A stretch of 5,213 nucleotides of DNA from an uncultured Collinsella sp. (lineage in GTDB: Bacteria; Actinomycetota; Coriobacteriia; Coriobacteriales; Coriobacteriaceae). Each line of letters starts with the position of its first letter. The stretch's first letter is position 1. This document shows positions 1 to 5,213 of the stretch, piece after piece. A model generated the notes under the pieces. It saw only the letters and a list, made by a program, of their open reading frames with translations, did no database searches and had not been told where the DNA came from. The translations under genes were made by a program, and so were the position numbers. Location: positions 1-5,213 of the forward strand of contig CABSBK010000097.1 in the NCBI GenBank assembly GCA_902475865.1, written 5' to 3'.

Positions 1-14
1 CCAAAATGAACCAC

Positions 15-413
15 CTAGGCTGGGTCGATGTCCATGCTGGCGATTAGGTCGATGCCCGTGTGGAGGAGGTCTTCCAACACGACGTTGCCCATGCGGATGG
101 GGGCTTCGACGACTAGGCCGCGGATGAGGTCCATCGCCTGGGTGTGGAGCGCCAGCGGGATGGCTTCGGCCGTGCGCACGGGTAGCAGCGCCTCGTCGCC
201 GCCGGATACGGCCACGGTGGTGGTGAGCACGCGCATGGGGCAGGTGAGTTCCTGATGCGCGAATTTATCACCGCGCGGGCAGCTGTTGCCGGTTACGGAG
301 CGCACCTCTACCACGGCGCCGTCTTCGTCACGCTCTACCTCTACGGTCAGGAGGCACTCGGACGGGCAGGTGGTGCAGTTGAACTGCAAGGTCTCGGTCA
401 CATTCGTGCTCAT
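15..413 (-). CDS. DUF1667 small cysteine-rich redox-associated protein
   Basis: This encodes a 132-residue protein matching the DUF1667 (COG3862, conserved CxxC pairs) pattern. An N-terminal CTTCPSEC cluster (C13, C16, C20) is followed by GNSCPRGDKFAHQELTCP (C45, C58) and then RVLTTTVAV and a PVRT...IPL segment. The cysteines suggest a metal or Fe-S site, but the biochemical role of the family is not established here. The ATG at 413 is chosen because GAGGAGG lies about 10 nt upstream, inside the end of the preceding gene. An open extension of 17 codons to 464 lies entirely within that gene and shows no family similarity. The gap to the upstream oxidoreductase is only 4 nt, so the two are co-transcribed and probably translationally coupled. 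Proteins of this family typically accompany GlpA-like and FAD/NAD oxidoreductase genes, so it is inferred to be the small subunit of that complex. Stop is TAG at 17-15; only 14 nt of window remain downstream. Confidence 0.9.
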   Translation of the reverse strand: MSTNVTETLQFNCTTCPSECLLTVEVERDEDGAVVEVRSVTGNSCPRGDKFAHQELTCPMRVLTTTVAVSGGDEALLPVRTAEAIPLALHTQAMDLIRGLVVEAPIRMGNVVLEDLLHTGIDLIASMDIDPA

Positions 414-417
414 GGCC

Positions 418-1812
418 TTACGCCTCCTCAACGGGGTCGACAGACAGGATAATCTCGCTGACACCTAGGTCGAGTGCACGTTGAATCACCTTTGCCGGCA
501 GCGGAAAGCTTTCCATGACGCTTGGCTTAAATGCACGGACCTTGCCGGCGAACAGCTCCTTGTCGCCTGCTAGAATGCGCACGCGGGCGGCGTCGACCGG
601 TCGGCGTACGCGGAAGTTGAGCTTGGTGAGTGCCACAGCCGTAATGCGTCCCGGCAGCGCGTAGCTCGCGATGCCGGCAGGGGAGACCGTGAGCTCGCAG
701 CCCGTGCTCGCAGCGCTCGCCCCAGCGTCGCCGCCCAACGCCCACGCCGCCGCTGCCGCACCGGCGCGCTCGGACTCGGTCGTCACGTTGTCGGCCAGGT
801 CGTGCACGTGCAGCACGTTGCCACAGGCAAAGATGCCCGGCACGCCCGTCTGCAGACTTTGGTCCACCACAGCGCCGCGCGTGCGCGGGTCAAGCTCCAC
901 GCCTGCGGCAACCGAAAGCTCGTTCTCGGGAATCAGACCCACCGAAAGCAGCAGCGTGTCGCACGGAACGATGCGCTCCGTCCCGGCAATGGGCGCCAGG
1001 TGCTCGTCGACCTGGCTTACCTCGACGGCCTCCACGCGGTCGTGGCCGACCACGCGTGTGACGGTGGTGGACAGGTGCAGCGGAATTCCAAAGTCGTCCA
1101 GGCAGTTCTTGACGTTGCGGCGCAGGCCGTTGGCGTACGGCATAAGCTCGTACACGCCCTCGACCGAAATTCCCTCGAGCGTGCAGCGGCGCGCCATGAT
1201 AAGCCCGATGTCGCCCGAACCCAAAATGACGGCGCGCGAGCCAGGCTTGAGGTTTTCGATATTGATATATCGCTGCGCCAGGCCGGCCGCAAACACGCCG
1301 GCGGGACGGCTACCGGGAATCTTGATCTCGCTGCGTGTACGCTCGCGGCACCCCATGGCAAGGACGACCGCGCGTCCGGTGAGCTGCAGCATGCCGGCGG
1401 GGCTCATGAGCGTGACGGTATGGACCACGGTGGCTCCTGCGGTCTTGTCCGCATCCAGCGCGCCCACAGCCTCGCCCTCGCCCGAATCAATCCCAAGCAC
1501 CATGCTGTCCAAGAACGGCGCGATGTCGGTCTCGCGCACCTGGTCGATAAAGCGCTGCGCATACTCGGGGCCGGTGAGCTCCTGCTTAAAGTGCGATAGG
1601 CCAAAGCCGGGGTGGATGCACTGGCGGAGTATTCCGCCCAGGTGCTGTTCGCGCTCCATGATAGCTACGCGCGCGCCGGCTTTATGCGCGGCAAGTGCGG
1701 CAGCCATACCGGCGGGGCCGCCGCCGATAACGACCACGTCGAACGCCTGCGTTGCTACCGACGCTACGCCCCCGGCCTCCGCGCGTTCATCGCGCATATC
1801 AAGCGTCGCCAT
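418..1812 (-). CDS. NAD(P)/FAD-dependent oxidoreductase (pyridine nucleotide-disulfide family), second gene of GlpA-like operon
   Basis: This 464-residue two-dinucleotide-domain flavoprotein has an N-terminal FAD-binding Rossmann motif GGGPAG at 30-35. The ribose-binding acid is E53, and GGILRQCIHPGFG spans 59-71. AMGCRERTR at 152-160 follows, then the central NAD(P)-binding motif GSGDIG at 198-203. The second FAD contact, GIFACGNV, is at 326-333 and precedes HDLADNVTTES. I see no CxxxxC redox-active disulfide of the classic reductase type. This combination is typical of the oxidoreductase encoded between a GlpA-like dehydrogenase and DUF1667; it probably exchanges electrons with them, using NAD(P)H and FAD in the cytoplasm. 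The start ATG at 1812 is one nucleotide after the TAG of the upstream gene and has AAGGGGG about 10 nt upstream. That start gives about 23 residues before the first beta strand, longer than needed, so M6 or a GTG at V16/V19 are alternatives. Substrate specificity cannot be read from sequence. Confidence 0.92.
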   Translation of the reverse strand: MATLDMRDERAEAGGVASVATQAFDVVVIGGGPAGMAAALAAHKAGARVAIMEREQHLGGILRQCIHPGFGLSHFKQELTGPEYAQRFIDQVRETDIAPFLDSMVLGIDSGEGEAVGALDADKTAGATVVHTVTLMSPAGMLQLTGRAVVLAMGCRERTRSEIKIPGSRPAGVFAAGLAQRYINIENLKPGSRAVILGSGDIGLIMARRCTLEGISVEGVYELMPYANGLRRNVKNCLDDFGIPLHLSTTVTRVVGHDRVEAVEVSQVDEHLAPIAGTERIVPCDTLLLSVGLIPENELSVAAGVELDPRTRGAVVDQSLQTGVPGIFACGNVLHVHDLADNVTTESERAGAAAAAWALGGDAGASAASTGCELTVSPAGIASYALPGRITAVALTKLNFRVRRPVDAARVRILAGDKELFAGKVRAFKPSVMESFPLPAKVIQRALDLGVSEIILSVDPVEEA

Positions 1813-1813
1813 C

Positions 1814-3271
1814 CTAGCGCACCCCCTTCAGCGGTCCCTCAACCAGCCAAGATCCGGCATCCTCCAACAGCACCTCGCTGGGGTTGCAGCCCAGCTCACG
1901 CGCCAGGATCGCAACCACGCGGCTCTGGCAAAAGCCGCTCTGGCACCGACCCATGCCAGCACGGCAGCGACGCTTGACGCCCTCGACCGAAACCGCGCCC
2001 GGGCGGCGTCGGATCGCGGCCACGATCTCGGCTTCGGGCACCGTCTCGCAGCGGCAGACAATCTGCCCCCACGTGGGATCAGACTCAATGAGCTTTTCCT
2101 TGCGCGCGAGCGGCGCGCGGTCAAAGTCGTCCGGCGTACGGCGAATCGGGTTCCAATCGTTCCGTTCGCGCAGAGCTACGCCGGCGTCGCGCAGTACCTG
2201 CTCCATGCGCTCAGCGATGGCCGGTGCGCTCGCCACGCCCGGCGACTGAATGCCCGCTGCTTGGAACAGCCCCGACACCACGGCTGACTGCCCAATAAAG
2301 AAGTCGTTCGTACCCTGAATGACCGGACGCCCGCCGGCAAACGCGCGTACCACGCGGCGCGTGTCCAGATCGGGCACCAGCTTGCGCGCGCCGGTCAGGA
2401 GCGCGTTGACATCGGTCGCGTAGGTCTGTGTATCGCCCGGCTCGCGCACGGCGGCCGTCGCGGTAATTACGGTGTTGCCGTGTACGGAACCCGTGACGAT
2501 AACGCCCTTGGACACCGGCGTGGGAACGGGGTAGAGCGGCATCAGCGCGCGCGGCTCCTTGTCCAGTACCACGATGTTGCCCTGGCGCCAGACCATCTGA
2601 AACTCCTCGGCGCCGGCCATATGTGAGATGTCCGCGGCACCGTTGCCCGCGGCGTTGATCAGATAGCGACAGTGCACGTCGTCGGCGGGCGTCGCCAGCG
2701 TAAAGCGCGCGGTTCCGTCATCCGAGCCGGCAACTTCAATGGCCTCCACCGGCGCAGACCGCATAAACGTCACGCCGTTGGCAACCGCGTTTTCCAGCGC
2801 GGCTATGGCCACTTCAAACGGGTCGACGTAACCGGTCGAAGGGCACCATAGTGCGCACGTGGCCTGGGCACTCGCGCGCGGCTCCAGCTCGTGGATCCGC
2901 TCGGGGCCGATAATCGACAGCTCGGGCACGCCGTTGGCAAGGCCATTCTGGCGCAGCTTCTCCAGGTGCGCGCGGTCTTCGTCGTTAAACCCCAGCACCA
3001 TCGACCCGGTGCGGCGGAACAAAAAGCCTAGCTCCTGGGCCCACGTGCCATACAGCTCGCAGCCACGGGCGTTGACCTGCGCCTTTACCGTGCTCGGCGC
3101 TGGGTCGTAGCCGGCGTGCACCAGGCCGCCGTTGGCCTTCGATGCGCCCAGCGCGATATCGTTTGCTGCCTCGACTACGCAAATGGACAAGTCATACCGC
3201 GCGAGCTGCCGCGCGATGGCGCACCCGGTAATGCCCGCGCCCACAATTGCGATATCAAACGTTTCTGCCAC
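1814..3271 (-). CDS. GlpA-like FAD-dependent dehydrogenase (DAO domain + BFD-type [2Fe-2S] domain), probable glycerol-3-phosphate dehydrogenase
   Basis: This encodes 485 residues. The N-terminal DAO-family FAD fold has GAGITG at 11-16, E34 at the end of beta-2 and GASKANGGLVHAGY at 42-55. The C-terminal Fer2_BFD-like domain carries VCRCE (C406, C408) and CRAGMGRCQSGFC, whose C443 and C448 complete the expected four [2Fe-2S] ligands; C436 is an extra cysteine nearby. This architecture is annotated as anaerobic glycerol-3-phosphate dehydrogenase subunit A, oxidising glycerol-3-phosphate to dihydroxyacetone phosphate. The same COG0579 family includes L-2-hydroxyglutarate oxidoreductases, so the substrate is uncertain. 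No glpK or glpF is visible to confirm glycerol use. The GTG start at 3271 is preferred because GGAGG lies just upstream and the next residues, AETFDIAIVG, are the normal N-terminus. An open extension to 3367 has no family character. It is the first gene of the leftward operon, 1 nt from the next. Confidence 0.9.
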   Translation of the reverse strand: MAETFDIAIVGAGITGCAIARQLARYDLSICVVEAANDIALGASKANGGLVHAGYDPAPSTVKAQVNARGCELYGTWAQELGFLFRRTGSMVLGFNDEDRAHLEKLRQNGLANGVPELSIIGPERIHELEPRASAQATCALWCPSTGYVDPFEVAIAALENAVANGVTFMRSAPVEAIEVAGSDDGTARFTLATPADDVHCRYLINAAGNGAADISHMAGAEEFQMVWRQGNIVVLDKEPRALMPLYPVPTPVSKGVIVTGSVHGNTVITATAAVREPGDTQTYATDVNALLTGARKLVPDLDTRRVVRAFAGGRPVIQGTNDFFIGQSAVVSGLFQAAGIQSPGVASAPAIAERMEQVLRDAGVALRERNDWNPIRRTPDDFDRAPLARKEKLIESDPTWGQIVCRCETVPEAEIVAAIRRRPGAVSVEGVKRRCRAGMGRCQSGFCQSRVVAILARELGCNPSEVLLEDAGSWLVEGPLKGVR

Positions 3272-3275
3272 GGTG

Positions 3276-3282
3276 CCTCCAA
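3276..3282 (-). promoter_or_regulatory. Ribosome binding site deciding the GTG start of the GlpA-like gene
   Basis: On the minus strand TTGGAGG is followed by CACC and then GTG. The 4-nt spacing after GGAGG is shorter than usual, but this is the only Shine-Dalgarno-like site near the N-terminus of the FAD fold. It supports GTG at 3271 over an ATG 32 codons upstream. Confidence 0.7.
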
Positions 3283-3288
3283 GACAAG

Positions 3289-3303
3289 TTGACAGGATGT
3301 CAA
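3289..3303. promoter_or_regulatory. Perfect 15-bp dyad upstream of the GlpA-like operon, candidate operator
   Basis: TTGACA-GGA-TGTCAA is a perfect inverted repeat with 6-bp arms and a 3-bp centre. It ends 18 nt upstream of the GTG start, in the leader or around the transcription start of the operon. Size and position fit a dimeric repressor site. No regulator gene is in the window. The only -10-like hexamer nearby is TAGGAT on the minus strand at 3315-3310, which lacks a convincing -35, so the operon promoter is not firmly located. I see nothing else definable between 3304 and 3439. Confidence 0.45.
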
Positions 3304-3439
3304 AAGACCATCCTACGTTCTGCGTGCTCCCAGCGCGGCGGCGATGCGGCGAACAGCCCCGCAACACCCGCCAACGGCAGGCGAGGGAAAGCTCAGCAGC
3401 GTCGACGTCTTTGTCTGCTAGCCCCGGTGCCGGAGGTTT

Positions 3440-3978
3440 GTCTCGATCTGTAACAGTAAGCAGAAGAGTTGGGTTCCAGATGTTACAGATCTAGACGTTT
3501 GCCAGGCGGGTCCTCCGTTCGTCTTGATCTATAACAGTAAGAAGGGGAAATCGGTCCTATGTGTTACAGATTGAGATGTAAAGCCAGGGAGAGATTCTTC
3601 TGTCTCGATCTGTAACATCTGGGGACTGTTTTAGGGTCTAGATGTTACAGATTTAGATGAACCTATCAGTCGGTTTCGAATGTCTAAATCTGTAACAGTT
3701 AGACCTGTATTTTCCGAGTATCTGTTACAGATTGAGACATTCGGCCAGGACGTTTTCCTTTGTCTCAATCTGTAACAGTTAGCTGATGATTTGGGTTCTA
3801 GACGTTATAAATAAAGACAAACCTTCCTGCGGATTTTGAATGTCTCGATCTGTAACAGTAAGAAGGGTTTTGGGGCCCAAGATGTTACAGATCTAGATTG
3901 AAGTTGGGGAGGGACCTCTGTGTCTCGATCTGTAACATCTAGACCCGGATTTCGCCTCCACCTGTTACAGATTGAGAT
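3440..3978. repeat. Array of 14 alternating inverted 16-bp elements (seven F/R pairs, about 80-bp period)
   Basis: The element GTCTCGATCTGTAACA (F) alternates with its reverse complement (R). F copies start at 3440, 3521, 3602, 3682, 3762, 3842 and 3922. R copies start at 3481, 3562, 3643, 3723, 3803, 3883 and 3963. The F-to-R start distance is 41 bp in all seven pairs; R-to-F is 40, 40, 39, 39, 39, 39. Ten bases, ATCTGTAACA, are identical in 12 of 14 copies; the exceptions are F at 3521 and a degenerate R at 3803. Variation is mostly at positions 1, 5 and 6. Spacers are 25 nt within a pair and 23-24 nt between pairs, and they are diverged relatives of each other. The array is AT-richer than the flanking genes, non-coding, and fills the divergent intergenic region. 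I do not recognise the family. A protein-binding array or a run of structured RNA/DNA hairpins are both possible. Confidence 0.95.
3803..3818. repeat. Degenerate member of the alternating array
   Basis: This R-orientation unit reads CGTTATAAATAAAGAC, with 5 of 16 bases differing from the commonest R form TGTTACAGATTGAGAC. It still sits exactly 41 bp after its F partner at 3762. The spacer before it (3778-3802) remains close to the first pair's spacer (20 of 25 identical to 3456-3480), so decay is concentrated in the core. Confidence 0.8.
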
Positions 3979-4078
3979 GTTTGTGTCCGCATCAGCCCCG
4001 CTTGCAACCGTGGTCCCATATAAACAAACCCCGTGGTAAACTTGACCGGACTGTAAATATTCCGAAAGGTACACCTCA

Positions 4079-4510
4079 ATGTCCAAATACATCTCCGAGC
4101 TCATGTCGCCGCAGCTTATGGGCGTCATCTATGCCTTCGTCGGCTTCATCATCGCCCTGTATGTGCTGTCGGTCGTCTATGTGTTCATCGACGCCCGCCG
4201 CCGCGGCGCCAGCGCCTACGTGGCATGGGGCATCATCGCCCTCATCCCGTTTGTGGGCCTCATCGCCTACTTGGTCCTGCGTCCGCACTCCTACGCGGCC
4301 GACCGCGAGGAGCAGGAGTTGGACATGGCCCTGCGTGAGCGCCAGCTTGCCCAGTACGGCACGTGCCCGCAGTGCGGCGCCCCCATCGAGAAGGACTTCG
4401 TGGTCTGCCCTGTGTGCGACACCCAGGTTCGCAACGTGTGCCCCAGCTGCCATCGCCCGCTCGACGCGCACTGGAAGGTCTGCCCTTACTGCCGAACTCG
4501 CATCCAGTAA
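4079..4510 (+). CDS. Small membrane protein with two TM helices and a double zinc ribbon
   Basis: This 143-residue protein has a first hydrophobic helix at about 13-37 and FIDARRRGASAYVAW at 36-50. A second helix follows at about 51-67 and ends in LRP. That segment resembles the PLDc_N-type membrane domain. A charged linker (about 71-92) leads to two complete four-cysteine zinc ribbons: C96/C99 with C110/C113, and C121/C124 with C135/C138 (CPQC...CPVC, CPSC...CPYC). The ribbons should lie on one face of the membrane, probably cytoplasmic by the positive-inside rule (the RRR loop and linker charges are ambiguous). AAAGG sits about 9 nt upstream of the ATG. No function is known to me for such proteins. 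The gene is monocistronic as far as visible, divergent from the dehydrogenase operon and 100 bp downstream of the inverted array. No strong promoter is seen; TATAAA at 4019-4024 is a possible -10 without a good -35. Confidence 0.88.
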   Translation: MSKYISELMSPQLMGVIYAFVGFIIALYVLSVVYVFIDARRRGASAYVAWGIIALIPFVGLIAYLVLRPHSYAADREEQELDMALRERQLAQYGTCPQCGAPIEKDFVVCPVCDTQVRNVCPSCHRPLDAHWKVCPYCRTRIQ

Positions 4511-4537
4511 CGCATCCATCGCCGGGCCGGTCGTAAG

Positions 4538-4589
4538 CCACGGGCACCGCGCGTCACGCGCAGCCCACGGGCCCCGCACGCCACGCGCA
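4538..4589. repeat. Tandem 25-bp imperfect direct duplication (27-bp period)
   Basis: The segment at 4538-4562 and the one at 4565-4589 both begin CCACGGGC and end CACGCGCA, and are identical at 22 of 25 positions. A weaker partial third copy may follow (CCGCACG around 4592). The stretch is C-rich on the plus strand, non-coding, and lies between the zinc-ribbon gene and the terminator hairpin. The first copy also contains the small palindrome GCGCGTCACGCGC. A replication-slippage origin is likely. Confidence 0.7.
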
Positions 4590-4645
4590 AACCGCACGTG
4601 CACCCCGCAGCCCCTCCCCCACACGATGAAGCATGCGTAGAAAAT

Positions 4646-4676
4646 CGCCCGCCGTGCCATTAAGGTGCGGCGGGCG
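4646..4676 (+). terminator. Strong GC hairpin, probable intrinsic terminator (possibly bidirectional)
   Basis: The 13-bp stem CGCCCGCCGTGCC / GGTGCGGCGGGCG contains two G-U wobbles and closes an ATTAA loop. The plus-strand tail CTTGTAT is only weakly U-rich. On the minus strand the hairpin is followed by ATTTTCT, a better tract, so it may also stop antisense transcription. It lies 135 nt after the zinc-ribbon stop codon and abuts the thrS promoter, insulating thrS from upstream transcription. Confidence 0.65.
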
Positions 4677-4677
4677 C

Positions 4678-4705
4678 TTGTATACCAAGGCAACCTGCCT
4701 ATAAT
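4678..4705 (+). promoter_or_regulatory. thrS promoter
   Basis: A perfect -10 hexamer TATAAT at 4700-4705 is preceded by a partial -35, TTGTAT at 4678-4683, with a 16-bp spacer. It points at thrS and starts directly after the terminator stem. Predicted transcription start is around 4711-4713, giving a leader of about 64 nt. Confidence 0.75.
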
Positions 4706-4748
4706 GATGCAAGTCAAAAACGCCGAGCGCATCGCACGCACTTGCATC
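4706..4748 (+). promoter_or_regulatory. Inverted repeat spanning the thrS transcription start and leader
   Basis: GATGCAAGT at 4706-4714 is the exact reverse complement of ACTTGCATC at 4740-4748, with 25 nt between. The left arm begins immediately after the -10 hexamer, so only part of it would be in the RNA. This fits a two-site DNA operator looping over the start, or, if transcription starts early, a leader hairpin. The pentamer GCATC also recurs at 4729, 4744 and 4751. The leader is too short for a T-box. Confidence 0.5.
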
Positions 4749-4775
4749 AGGCATCCGAGAGGAGAAAACATACCC

Positions 4776-5213
<438 letters not shown>

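Noticed and set aside
671..2287. 538-codon plus-strand open frame
   Set aside because: It lies antisense across two well-supported flavoprotein genes. The residue composition is low-complexity Ser/Arg/Ala/Thr-rich with no domain, as expected of a shadow frame in GC-rich DNA.
3132..3494. Plus-strand open frame over the start of the GlpA-like gene
   Set aside because: It is antisense to a well-supported start region, has no ribosome binding site, and runs into the array.
3440..3978. CRISPR array
   Set aside because: The repeats are only 16 bp and alternate in orientation. The spacers are related to one another, not unique, and no cas gene or leader is visible.
3440..3978. TIGR-type or other guide-RNA array
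   Set aside because: Those arrays use repeats in a fixed tandem order with short variable guides and an associated Tas protein. Here the spacers are duplicates and no such gene is in the window.
3440..3978. DnaA-box cluster or ParB parS sites
   Set aside because: The core does not match TTATCCACA or the parS palindrome TGTTTCACGTGAAACA.
3805..4128. 107-codon minus-strand open frame across the array
   Set aside because: It overlaps the repeats and the start of the zinc-ribbon gene, lacks a recognisable domain, and the 80-bp repeat period is not a multiple of three.
4704..4775. Upstream in-frame ATGs for thrS
   Set aside because: They overlap or directly follow the -10 hexamer, have no Shine-Dalgarno, and add residues unlike a TGS domain.
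4706..4775. T-box riboswitch before thrS
   Set aside because: The leader is only about 64 nt, with no T-box sequence or terminator/antiterminator between promoter and gene.

Overview
The window is GC-rich chromosomal DNA with G/C-heavy third codon positions. It suggests a high-GC anaerobe, most likely a Coriobacteriia-type actinobacterium (Collinsella/Olsenella-like). That guess rests on the gene content (a GlpA-like / FAD-oxidoreductase / DUF1667 redox trio), the base composition and the short ThrRS. It is an inference, not something read from a marker gene.

Layout: (1) 15-3271, minus strand: a tight three-gene operon transcribed leftward. The order is a GlpA-like FAD dehydrogenase with a C-terminal BFD-type [2Fe-2S] domain, then a pyridine-nucleotide/FAD oxidoreductase, then a small DUF1667 cysteine protein. 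The genes are separated by 1 and 4 nt, and a perfect 15-bp dyad lies just upstream of the first. (2) 3272-4078: an 807-bp divergent intergenic region. Most of it is a very regular array of fourteen 16-bp elements (core GTCTCGATCTGTAACA) in strictly alternating orientation, one about every 40 bp. (3) 4079-4510, plus strand: a small membrane protein with two TM helices and two zinc ribbons. (4) 4511-4775: a short tandem duplication, a strong GC hairpin (probable terminator), a good sigma-70-type promoter and a leader with a 9-bp inverted repeat. (5) 4776-5213, plus strand: the 5' part of thrS, cut by the window edge, encoding a threonyl-tRNA synthetase that starts almost directly at the editing domain.

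The trio probably forms one electron-transfer complex. The GlpA-like subunit would oxidise a hydroxy-acid or polyol-phosphate type substrate (glycerol-3-phosphate is the usual assignment). Electrons would then pass through its Fe-S domain and the small cysteine protein to or from the second flavoprotein. The zinc-ribbon membrane protein and thrS look unrelated to it.

The standout is the alternating inverted array at 3440-3978. Its cores are nearly invariant, and the F-to-R distance is exactly 41 bp in all seven pairs. The spacers are diverged copies of one another, which argues for tandem expansion plus selection on the cores rather than spacer acquisition. I do not recognise the family.
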